Below are positions 21,069-28,981 of a stretch of 64,000 nt of DNA, in pieces (the first letter of the stretch is position 1; each line of letters starts with the position of its first letter). Origin of the DNA: Acetobacter estunensis (lineage in GTDB: Bacteria; Pseudomonadota; Alphaproteobacteria; Acetobacterales; Acetobacteraceae); the NCBI RefSeq assembly GCF_019083805.1, contig NZ_JAHRDV010000001.1:248001-312000 (forward strand), in the 5' to 3' direction. The notes beneath the pieces are model-generated. The model had not been told where the DNA came from and did no database searches. It saw only the letters and a list, made by a program, of their open reading frames with translations. The translations under genes and the position numbers were made by a program.

Positions 21069-21168
21069 CGAGCAGATGGGCGCATAGCTCAGCGGTAGAG
21101 CACTACCTTGACATGGTAGGGGTCACAGGTTCAATCCCTGTTGCGCCCACCATCTGCTCGTTTTTATT
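21069..21168 (+). terminator. Outer 11-bp inverted repeat around tRNA-Val with a T run
   Basis: CGAGCAGATGG (21069-21079) and CCATCTGCTCG (21150-21160) are perfect complements that extend outwards from the acceptor stem. The right half is followed by TTTTTATT. The right half overlaps the encoded CCA. In a transcript the tRNA would sit on top of a longer stem ending in a U run, which could act as terminator and as a processing substrate. Mirrored at 22559-22658. Confidence 0.5.
21078..21152 (+). tRNA. tRNA-Val (GAC)
   Basis: A complete 75-nt cloverleaf: acceptor stem GGGCGCA/TGCGCCC, D-arm AGCTCAGCGGTAGAGC, anticodon stem CTACC/GGTAG with loop TTGACAT (anticodon GAC), T-arm with GGTTCAATCC, discriminator A and an encoded CCA. 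Identical inverted copy at 22575-22649. Confidence 0.97.
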
Positions 21169-21444
21169 CCCTAAAATTAAATAATGCCTCAAATAGAATT
21201 CTATCGATCCTTACTGCTGTTGTCTTGCGCGCGCTTCCCTTGGCACGAACCGACATGATGCGCAGCGGCATGATCCGTGCAAAATCTGTTCCGTCCTTTA
21301 TGTTCCCCCTCGCGATAAGCGCGACTCCGCCGCAAATCCGCACGCCCCTTTCCACAAAGGTGGCCCTCCGTTTTTCGGCCAGAGGCGCAAGCTATAATCC
21401 GACCCAAAAGAGGGCGGACTTCTGGGCAAGGTTACGCGGAAACG
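21153..21444. other. Intergenic stretch between tRNA-Val and the IS3 remnant
   Basis: About 290 bp with no gene I can identify. A minus-strand frame at 21164-21355 (63 codons, basic, ending in EALFNFRE) stays open upstream without a clear start or ribosome-binding site. It may be the tail of a decayed gene. Mirrored at 22283-22574. Confidence 0.4.
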
Positions 21445-21932
21445 GTATTCGGTGAGTTCAAATTGTGCATCGCGTTGGAGGCGATCCGGGGTGAGCAGGC
21501 GCTAGCGGAACTGGCGTCGAAGCACTGCGTGCATCAGACGATGGTTGCCCAATGGAAGCGCTAGGCGATCAAGGGTATGGCGAGAATGGGCTTGCGGGCG
21601 ATCTGCTGGAAGCCGCGCATGACCGCGCCACACCCGGAGCATCGGAAATATCCGTATCTTTTGCAGGAACTGGTCATCAACCGGTCCAACTAAATGTGAT
21701 GTTCCGACATCATTATATATCCCGATACGGAAGGGCTTTCTCTATCTGGTGGCGGTCATGGGTTGGCCCGTGTGCGAGGTGCTGTCCTGACGTCTGTCGA
21801 ACAACACGATGGATACGGAGTTCTGTGTCGAGGTGTTCTGGGATGCGTGGGTGCGCTACAGCACCCCGGAGATTTTCAATACGGACCAGGAAGCACAATT
21901 CCCGACGCTCCGGTTCACTGAAATCCTGAAAC
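21445..21932 (+). pseudogene. Decayed IS3-family transposase (orfA/orfB remnant)
   Basis: Translations in two frames match IS3-family proteins. The first part, after a one-base loss near 21455, reads FKLCIALEAIRGEQALAELA then VHQTMVAQWKR, stop, AIKGMA, which is OrfA. An internal deletion joins it to OrfB (GLRAICWKPRM, then HRKYPYLLQELVINRSN with stops). After a second frameshift near 21712 it continues IPIRKGFLYLVAVMGW and NTMDTEFCVEVFWDAW, then RYSTPEIFNTDQEAQF and FTEILKRR. The last part, 21795-21932, is the only single-copy DNA in the palindrome. The gene then breaks off at 21933, where the sequence turns back on itself. Confidence 0.85.
21795..21932. other. Unique 138-bp spacer at the centre of the palindrome
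   Basis: This is the only part of 1-43726 without an inverted partner. It encodes the OrfB segment from RLSNNTMDTEF to FTEILKRR. GACGTC, itself self-complementary, is present immediately on both sides (21789-21794 and 21933-21938). Confidence 0.95.
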
Positions 21933-22282
21933 GACGTCAGGACAGCACCTCGCACACGGGCCAACCCATGACCGCCACCAGATAGAGAAAGCCCTTCCGT
22001 ATCGGGATATATAATGATGTCGGAACATCACATTTAGTTGGACCGGTTGATGACCAGTTCCTGCAAAAGATACGGATATTTCCGATGCTCCGGGTGTGGC
22101 GCGGTCATGCGCGGCTTCCAGCAGATCGCCCGCAAGCCCATTCTCGCCATACCCTTGATCGCCTAGCGCTTCCATTGGGCAACCATCGTCTGATGCACGC
22201 AGTGCTTCGACGCCAGTTCCGCTAGCGCCTGCTCACCCCGGATCGCCTCCAACGCGATGCACAATTTGAACTCACCGAATAC
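21933..22282 (-). pseudogene. IS3-family transposase remnant, truncated mirror copy
   Basis: Mirror of the 5' part of the remnant at 21445-21794. On the minus strand it breaks off at 21933, where the reading frame runs into the complement of the spacer instead of continuing OrfB. Confidence 0.85.
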
Positions 22283-22558
22283 CGTTTCCGCGTAACCTTG
22301 CCCAGAAGTCCGCCCTCTTTTGGGTCGGATTATAGCTTGCGCCTCTGGCCGAAAAACGGAGGGCCACCTTTGTGGAAAGGGGCGTGCGGATTTGCGGCGG
22401 AGTCGCGCTTATCGCGAGGGGGAACATAAAGGACGGAACAGATTTTGCACGGATCATGCCGCTGCGCATCATGTCGGTTCGTGCCAAGGGAAGCGCGCGC
22501 AAGACAACAGCAGTAAGGATCGATAGAATTCTATTTGAGGCATTATTTAATTTTAGGG

Positions 22559-22658
22559 AATAAAAACGAGCAGATGGTGGGCGCAACAGGGATTGAACCT
22601 GTGACCCCTACCATGTCAAGGTAGTGCTCTACCGCTGAGCTATGCGCCCATCTGCTCG
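22559..22658 (-). terminator. Outer inverted repeat around the second tRNA-Val
   Basis: Mirror of 21069-21168: 11-bp stem halves at 22567-22577 and 22648-22658, with the T run on the minus strand. Confidence 0.5.
22575..22649 (-). tRNA. tRNA-Val (GAC), second copy
   Basis: Exact inverted copy of the gene at 21078-21152. The two tRNA genes point towards each other across the IS remnant, 1.4 kb apart. Confidence 0.97.
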
Positions 22659-22729
22659 GTGAGGTGGCTTCTACAGCGGCTTTTTGGAGAGTGCAAGCCC
22701 ATTTGATGCAGGATGTGTATCCTGCATTC

Positions 22730-23644
22730 ATGAGCGAGACGATTCTTTCTGCGCAGGGCGTAGAACCAGCATTTTCTACTGATGCCCAAAGTGTGGAAAG
22801 GGGAGGACGATCGGCGGTTTCTGTCGTGTCGCCTCCTGCAGACCGCGATCTGCCTCTCATTGTGTCCTCTCCTCATTCCGGGCGGGATTATGAAGCGGCT
22901 TTTCTTGAGCGGTGTCGTCTTCCTCTAAATGTTCTGCGGACGAGTGAAGATTTTCACGTCGATACCTTGGTGGCGTCAGCGCCATCTCATGGTGCGACGC
23001 TGCTGCACGCCAACTTTCCTCGCGTGGTCTGCGATGTGAACCGGGCGTGTATGGACATCGACCCGCGCATGATCAGTGATGTGTCCAAATCAGGATGTGC
23101 GCCGACGTCTCGTGGGTTGGCGGGGCTGGGAAGTGTGCCTGGCGTCGTGTCGGGAGGGCAGTTGCTCTATGCGACACGACTATCGATGGAAGAGGTCACC
23201 GAGCGCTTGCAGCGTTTTTGGCGGCCCTATCATGAGACGCTTTCCGAACTTATTGAAAGCAAAAGGCAGCGTTACGGCTTTTGTGTCCTGCTGGATGTTC
23301 ACTCCATGCCCCCCGGTGTGGAGGGATCGCGTGCCGATTGTGTGATCGGGGATCGTTACGGAACGTCCTGCGACCGGGAAATGTCTCGTGTCATTGCTGC
23401 AGTCTTGCGGGAGCAGAAGTTTCAGGTGGCACGTAATCATCCGTTTGCGGGGGGGTACATCACCACGCATTACGGTCGTCCCCGAGAAGGCATGCAGGCC
23501 ATCCAATTGGAAATCTGCCGGACGCTCTACATGCACCCACGCAACGGTGGCGGGTTCGGGCTCAATGTCCGCATCGTAGACAGTGTGGATCGTGTCATTG
23601 CCGCAACGGCACAGGAAGTGCGTCATCGCCTGCGTGGGAGCTAA
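22730..23644 (+). CDS. N-formylglutamate amidohydrolase, second copy
   Basis: Identical to the gene at 20083-20997; motifs and the choice of start are described there. The GTG alternative here is at 22664. Confidence 0.87.
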   Translation: MSETILSAQGVEPAFSTDAQSVERGGRSAVSVVSPPADRDLPLIVSSPHSGRDYEAAFLERCRLPLNVLRTSEDFHVDTLVASAPSHGATLLHANFPRVVCDVNRACMDIDPRMISDVSKSGCAPTSRGLAGLGSVPGVVSGGQLLYATRLSMEEVTERLQRFWRPYHETLSELIESKRQRYGFCVLLDVHSMPPGVEGSRADCVIGDRYGTSCDREMSRVIAAVLREQKFQVARNHPFAGGYITTHYGRPREGMQAIQLEICRTLYMHPRNGGGFGLNVRIVDSVDRVIAATAQEVRHRLRGS

Positions 23645-24199
23645 TCAGAGGGTGTGGACCATGATGCGGAAAGCGGTTGCGAAATGCACGTCAGCCGCTT
23701 CCGTTGCGGCCTCATTGAGACGGATGTCCACGCTGGGTTGGGACGTCAGATAAATCTGGCAGGTGCCATTCGTCACATCGCTGAGATGCCCGGTCACGCA
23801 CACAGCGTGATGGGTGACGACGGCATGCTGAAGAATGGCGGTTCCTGTGCCCTCGGTCGCGATGACGACAGCGAAAGGTGTGGCTTCGAGAGCGGACAAA
23901 CTGACGGAAAAAGGCTGAAGAGACATCCCCGCAATCGAGAGGTCTCCGCCAAAAGCCTCCTTGATCTGCTCCGCTTCCTGACGGGACTGGGGCACATTGG
24001 GGTCGAAGGCAATAGCGACCTTAACCACGCCGGAAGGTGGCGGCACGATGAAATGCAGCGTTTCTCCAAGGATGGTGAGATCGTGAGTGTTGAATGCACC
24101 TTCCGCACGCGCGACCCGCAGGTCTCCCGTTACGGTGTAGCCGATACATAAGGCAGCCAACAGCCGTGCTGCTCTCGAAATGACATGGACTGCCGACAC
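23645..24199 (-). CDS. Exported protein of unknown function, second copy
   Basis: Identical to 19528-20082: signal peptide, 184 aa, stop abutting the convergent amidohydrolase gene. Confidence 0.65.
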   Translation of the reverse strand: MSAVHVISRAARLLAALCIGYTVTGDLRVARAEGAFNTHDLTILGETLHFIVPPPSGVVKVAIAFDPNVPQSRQEAEQIKEAFGGDLSIAGMSLQPFSVSLSALEATPFAVVIATEGTGTAILQHAVVTHHAVCVTGHLSDVTNGTCQIYLTSQPSVDIRLNEAATEAADVHFATAFRIMVHTL

Positions 24200-24275
24200 C
24201 GAACCCCGATCCGATCACCTGCATTGGATGATCGGTGACAGCGATTGAAGAAGATTTAAATCCGGAACAAAAAGT

Positions 24276-24893
24276 TCAGGAATGGGTCGCAGCAAGCCAT
24301 TTCCGGACCTGTCCTTCGGGATCGGCGTGGCGGATGAAGTCCGAAATGGCGGAAACGGAATCGGCCCCAGCCGTGAGACACGCGGGGGCACGCTCCAGCG
24401 TGATGCCGCCAATGGCCACCAGCGGCATGTCGGGACCAATGCGCTCGCGCCATTCGGTCAGACGCTGCGTTCCTTGCGGACCGAACGCCATTTCCTTGGT
24501 CGTTGTGGGCCAGATCGGCCCAAGCGCTACGTACCACGGAGCGAAGGAGAGGGCGCGTTCCAGTTCAGGCACATCATGAGTGCTGATTCCCACGCCAATC
24601 CCGGCCGCACGCAGAGCCTTCATGTCCGCCGTATCGAGATCTTCCTGACCGAGATGAACATGTGTCGCGCCACATTCGAGCGCTTCGCGCCAGAAATCAT
24701 TGATGACGAGCGTGACATCATGCGTCTTCGCAGCTTTCAGCCCTTCGCGGATTTCTTCCAGCAATTCGGGGCCCGCTTTGTCCTTGATGCGAAGCTGGAT
24801 GAAGCGCGCGCCCGCCTTTCCAAGACGGTCAATCCAGGATGCGCGATCGACAACCGGGTAGATACGTTGCGGCAAATGGCGGGAAGTGGTCAT
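24276..24893 (-). CDS. thiE: Thiamine-phosphate synthase ThiE, second copy
   Basis: Identical to 18834-19451. It overlaps the start side of the mirrored thiG by 4 bp. Confidence 0.94.
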   Translation of the reverse strand: MTTSRHLPQRIYPVVDRASWIDRLGKAGARFIQLRIKDKAGPELLEEIREGLKAAKTHDVTLVINDFWREALECGATHVHLGQEDLDTADMKALRAAGIGVGISTHDVPELERALSFAPWYVALGPIWPTTTKEMAFGPQGTQRLTEWRERIGPDMPLVAIGGITLERAPACLTAGADSVSAISDFIRHADPEGQVRKWLAATHS

Positions 24894-25660
24894 GCCAGCA
24901 TGGGCCTTCCAAGAAGAGGTGTTGAGGGGGCGGCCATGTCGCGCGCTTCCATCGGATCGGCTTCGAAGGCGGCCTTTCCGGCCTCCACGGCCAGACGGAA
25001 AGCCCGCGCCATGACCGCCGGATCACCGGCTTTGGCAACGGCGGTGTTGATGAGCACCGCGTCATAGCCCAGTTCCATAGCTTGTGCGGCGTGAGAGGGC
25101 ACACCGATACCCGCATCGACCACCAGCGGAACCTCGGGAAAATGAGCACGCAAAGTCCGCAGTCCGAAGACGTTGTTCAGGCCGCGTCCCGAGCCGATGG
25201 GTGCCCCCCATGGCATCAGCACTTCGCATCCCGCCGCCAGAAGCCTTTCGGCCACGACGAGATCTTCCGTGGTGTAGGGAAAAACCTTGAACCCATCTTC
25301 CGAGAGAATGCGAGCCGCTTCCACCAGTCCGAACACATCTGGCTGAAGCGTGTCGGAATCCCCGATCACTTCGAGTTTGATCCAGTCCGTCTCGAAGACT
25401 TCGCGCGCCATATGCGCCGTCGTTACGGCTTCTTTGACGGTGTGGCAGCCGGCCGTGTTGGGCAAAACAGGCACGTTCAGTTCGCGGATGAGAGACCAGA
25501 ATGCCTGCCCGGCTTTCTGTCCGGCCGATTCGCGGCGAAGCGAGACCGTGATGACGCCCGCCTGCGCCTCCCGCACGGCGGAAGCCAGAATCTCTGGGGA
25601 AGGATACTGGGCGGTGCCCAGCATCAGGGGAGAGGCGAGCGAGACGCCATAAAAGAGCAT
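24890..25660 (-). CDS. thiG: Thiazole synthase ThiG, second copy
   Basis: Identical to 18067-18837, including catalytic Lys95. Confidence 0.96.
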   Translation of the reverse strand: MLFYGVSLASPLMLGTAQYPSPEILASAVREAQAGVITVSLRRESAGQKAGQAFWSLIRELNVPVLPNTAGCHTVKEAVTTAHMAREVFETDWIKLEVIGDSDTLQPDVFGLVEAARILSEDGFKVFPYTTEDLVVAERLLAAGCEVLMPWGAPIGSGRGLNNVFGLRTLRAHFPEVPLVVDAGIGVPSHAAQAMELGYDAVLINTAVAKAGDPAVMARAFRLAVEAGKAAFEADPMEARDMAAPSTPLLGRPMLA

Positions 25661-25667
25661 CGAAGGA

Positions 25668-25865
25668 TCAGCCTCCCTGCCTTGGCGCCACGATCTCGAT
25701 CTTCATGCCGTCCGTCAGTGCCAGATTCTCCCGTCCGGAGGCGGGGACGAATGCACCATCCACAGCCGTTGCAATCCGAGCATCGGCCAGACCGAGTTCA
25801 CCGATCAGCGTCGCGAGCGTGCGGGCGGCCACGACCTTGGGTTCGTCATTGACCACAATGTTCAT
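25668..25865 (-). CDS. thiS: Sulfur carrier protein ThiS, second copy
   Basis: Identical to 17862-18059, with the C-terminal Gly-Gly. Confidence 0.93.
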   Translation of the reverse strand: MNIVVNDEPKVVAARTLATLIGELGLADARIATAVDGAFVPASGRENLALTDGMKIEIVAPRQGG

Positions 25866-25949
25866 GCTGACCTCATCGCCCTTTGAAGGATTGGGTTGGT
25901 TCCCGCCACACTTGGGGTGTTCGTGGCCGGGACGCAAGCTGGAGGCATG

Positions 25950-26912
25950 TCACGCAAAGACGATGTGTTCCACCTGCTGGGCCAGCCAAGGCGAGAGCAG
26001 ATAGCCATGTCGATACATGCCGTTAACGAAGATGTGGCGTCCTTCCTGTGTGACGAGCGGCATGTTGTCGGGATAGGACGGCCGTAGCCCGGTTCCCATG
26101 TCAAGGATTTCGGCTTCCGCAAAGCCCGGATGAAGAACCCACGCGGCGTTCAGAAGTTCACTCATGGAACGCAGGGTCATGGGACCATCGTTCTCGCTCT
26201 CGATCATTGTGGCGCCCACCATGAAGAGATGGTTCCTGCGCGGGACGATGTAGATGGGAATACGGGGATGCAGCAGGCGGACAGGGCGATGAAGCGTCAC
26301 GTCAGCGCAGCGGAGCAGGATCATCTCTCCCCGCACGCCACGGAGATGGTCGAGGTGCGCGCGGGCGTTGAGGCCGGTGCAGTCCACATCCCAATCGAAA
26401 CTCTCATCCGGCGGAGCGAGACTGTCGGTCAGCAGCATGCCACCAAGGGCAACGAGGCGGCTGGCGAGGGCTGGGAGAGCTTCGCGTGGGTCCAGGTGGC
26501 CTTCCGTGGGGAAGAAGAGGGCTTTGGCGAACCGTCCTTGGAGGTCGGGTTCCAGTCTGGCAATCTCGTCTGGACCGATGGTCTCGAAATGACTGGTGCG
26601 TCGCCCAAAGCGGGCAATCTCCGCCGTGTCACGGGGAGGGGCCAGAACAAGGCTGCCATTAGCCTGCACATCGGGCACGTTGGCCTGCCACCAGCCGAGC
26701 GAATCGACGGAGCGTTCTGTGACTTCGGCAGGAGCGGATTCGGCCTCGCACCATGGGGTGAGCATTCCGCCCGCCATCCATGACGCCCCCGATCCCACTT
26801 TTGGCCCCGACTCGATAAGCGTGACCTTCGCGCCCCGGAGTGCGAGAGTAACGGCCGTCACCAGCCCGGCGACACCTGCGCCGCGGACCAGAACTTTCGG
26901 GGGGCTGGCCAT
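25950..26912 (-). CDS. thiO: Glycine oxidase ThiO, second copy
   Basis: Identical to 16815-17777; it leads the mirrored thi operon. Confidence 0.92.
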   Translation of the reverse strand: MASPPKVLVRGAGVAGLVTAVTLALRGAKVTLIESGPKVGSGASWMAGGMLTPWCEAESAPAEVTERSVDSLGWWQANVPDVQANGSLVLAPPRDTAEIARFGRRTSHFETIGPDEIARLEPDLQGRFAKALFFPTEGHLDPREALPALASRLVALGGMLLTDSLAPPDESFDWDVDCTGLNARAHLDHLRGVRGEMILLRCADVTLHRPVRLLHPRIPIYIVPRRNHLFMVGATMIESENDGPMTLRSMSELLNAAWVLHPGFAEAEILDMGTGLRPSYPDNMPLVTQEGRHIFVNGMYRHGYLLSPWLAQQVEHIVFA

Positions 26913-27072
26913 CTCTTTCTCCCATCCTTCTTGAACGTGGCGCACGATGGCGGCAGGCGGACGTTTTGTTAAGAGTTACGTTCCACCGGCTATCCTGTCA
27001 GATGGCAGGTTGTCATGACGGCAGGATTTGGTAGAGAAAACGTGAAAACATAGCGACTTCGGAGAGAATGGA

Positions 27073-28212
27073 ATGTCCGACACGGTGCAGTCACCGCAAC
27101 TGAGCCCCTCCGATCTCGCAAATAACGAGCGCGCCATAGCTTATTACAATGAGCATGGTTGTGGGACGGTGGAGGCGGCGTTTCATCTCGCCAACATCCT
27201 GCACACCGACCGCTGTGTGGCGGAAGCGGCGCGCGTTTATCATATCGGCTATGAACTTCATTCGAAGTCGCCCGATCAGCATCCCGGCGCTCATATCCTC
27301 TTGCATGTCAGTCTGCTCTGCCAGCTCAAGGCGGGCCTGCCGCTGAGCGATGAGGACATGGAAGCGCTTAAGGGACTGTCCATTCCCCTCTACAACTACA
27401 TCGCGGGCATTCGCACCGCATGGAATACGGGCGATCTCGTCAAGGCGACCCGCATGATGGGTAACTGCTACGATGAGTTCCATACGGGCGAGGAGTGCGA
27501 CCGGCTCTATCTGGAGGTGGTGAACCGCCTCTATCAGGAGCAGATGCACAATGGCGTGGCGGACGTCCGCGTGCCGAGCGCGTTAATCCCACGCAAAATC
27601 TACATGTACTGGGATAACGAGACCCCCGAAGAGGTTGAGCGCAATTTCGAATATCACCGCTCTCTCAAGGGGCTGGAGGTCAAGACCTTCAATCAGGCCG
27701 AGGCCGCCCAGTGGCTTTACGAGGTGTATGGCGTCGAGGCACGGAACCTTTTCATGGGGATGCGCCATCCGGCGGAAGCAGCAGATTTCCTGCGCGTGCA
27801 TGTGATTCAGGCGCTGGGTGGCTGGTGGCTGGACGCAGATATCCGCATTCGTTCGGAAGAGGTGTTCTTCGGGCGTCTCTCACAGCATCATTCGCATGTG
27901 TTCCTGCTCACGCATGATTGCGTGGTGCATAACGATTTCTTCGGCTCCGTGGCCAACAGTCCGATCTTGGGGGATGTGCTGCTGTCGCTGTACCGCAACT
28001 GCTACCTGTTCCCCAGCCTGTACATTCCCTACAAGACCGGTCCCGGCCCCTTTGAGCGTGGCCTGAATCGCACCTTCCACGCGGACTTCAACCGCACCCG
28101 CGCGCTTCCTTCCATGATTACCTACGACAACCACGTGTTCTCGGAAGTGATCGAAGAGCTGCATGTAGAATACAAATTCCAGGGCAAGTCCTGGCACGGC
28201 GTCAGCAACTGA
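27073..28212 (+). CDS. DXD-motif glycosyltransferase, second copy
   Basis: Identical to 15515-16654. It starts at an ATG after GGAGAGAATGGA, divergent from thiO. Confidence 0.8.
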   Translation: MSDTVQSPQLSPSDLANNERAIAYYNEHGCGTVEAAFHLANILHTDRCVAEAARVYHIGYELHSKSPDQHPGAHILLHVSLLCQLKAGLPLSDEDMEALKGLSIPLYNYIAGIRTAWNTGDLVKATRMMGNCYDEFHTGEECDRLYLEVVNRLYQEQMHNGVADVRVPSALIPRKIYMYWDNETPEEVERNFEYHRSLKGLEVKTFNQAEAAQWLYEVYGVEARNLFMGMRHPAEAADFLRVHVIQALGGWWLDADIRIRSEEVFFGRLSQHHSHVFLLTHDCVVHNDFFGSVANSPILGDVLLSLYRNCYLFPSLYIPYKTGPGPFERGLNRTFHADFNRTRALPSMITYDNHVFSEVIEELHVEYKFQGKSWHGVSN

Positions 28213-28225
28213 CGCCCGGCAGTTG

Positions 28226-28975
28226 TCAGGAGGGAGCCAGAAGGCTTCCGTTCTGAGGCTGCAGTGTTTCCCTGAAGCCGCAGCGTGCCAGCGCCGTCAG
28301 CATGTGAGCAGGTGGAGAAGCCGTCGCTGCGATCGGAACCGCCAGAGGCAGTTCGAGCCGACGGCTGAAAAGATGCAGCATGCTGAGGTCGGGCGTGCGG
28401 GTTCCATAAACCGGGTCGCCCAGAATCGGTGTGCCGAGAGCCGCGCAGTGCACTCGGGCTTGATGGGTGCGGCCGGTGTGCAGGGTCAGCTCCAGCCATG
28501 AGATATGCCCATCCGTTCCCAGCCGCCGCCAGCTTGTGCGGGCGGCCTGTCCGGAAGGGTGTAATTCCATTTTCCAGCCTGAGGTCGGGGAACTGACCTT
28601 GCGCAGTGGCTGGTCGATTTCGCCGCTCTCATCCGGCACGCCTTCCACCACAGCCCAGTACGTCTTGCGCGCCTGACCGGAGGCAAAGCACGTTTGCATC
28701 GCGAGCAGCGTCTGTTTGCGCAGGGCGATGGCGAGGCAGCCTGCGGTGTCCGTGTCCAGTCGGTGTGCCAGCCAAGGTCCGTCCCGACGGCGACTCATGA
28801 GCGGAAACCAGTCCTCTACGCTTGGACCGTCTCGCGGTCCCGGATGCACGGGCAATCCGGCGGGTTTGTCGATGACAAGCGCCTGCGGGCTTGAAAACAG
28901 GATGGGGAAGGGGAGGATGGCACCGGAGGGCACAACCCTCTCTTTCGGCTGAGCGCGGGGGAAGCGGGGTTTCAT
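28226..28975 (-). CDS. RluA-family pseudouridine synthase, second copy
   Basis: Identical to 14752-15501. Confidence 0.9.
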   Translation of the reverse strand: MKPRFPRAQPKERVVPSGAILPFPILFSSPQALVIDKPAGLPVHPGPRDGPSVEDWFPLMSRRRDGPWLAHRLDTDTAGCLAIALRKQTLLAMQTCFASGQARKTYWAVVEGVPDESGEIDQPLRKVSSPTSGWKMELHPSGQAARTSWRRLGTDGHISWLELTLHTGRTHQARVHCAALGTPILGDPVYGTRTPDLSMLHLFSRRLELPLAVPIAATASPPAHMLTALARCGFRETLQPQNGSLLAPS

Positions 28976-28981
28976 GCCCGT

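Larger units (their letters stand above)
1..21794 (+). repeat. Left arm of a 21.8-kb inverted repeat
   Basis: Position x in this arm is the complement of position 43727-x. I checked this at the outer end (first 16 bases against 43711-43726), in the middle and at the centre. Every gene here has a partner of identical length and protein in the right arm. The arm is still paired at base 1, so its true outer end lies outside the window. It ends at 21794; the next base, 21795 (t), fails to pair with 21932 (c). No divergence between arms is visible at gene level, so the duplication is very recent or artificial. Confidence 0.97.

Noticed and set aside
21795..21932. Hairpin telomere of a linear replicon as the origin of the palindrome
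   Set aside because: The centre is a 138-bp non-palindromic fragment of a transposase gene. Known hairpin telomeres have short, symmetric turn-arounds. It is not excluded, but is less likely than snap-back priming or an artefact.
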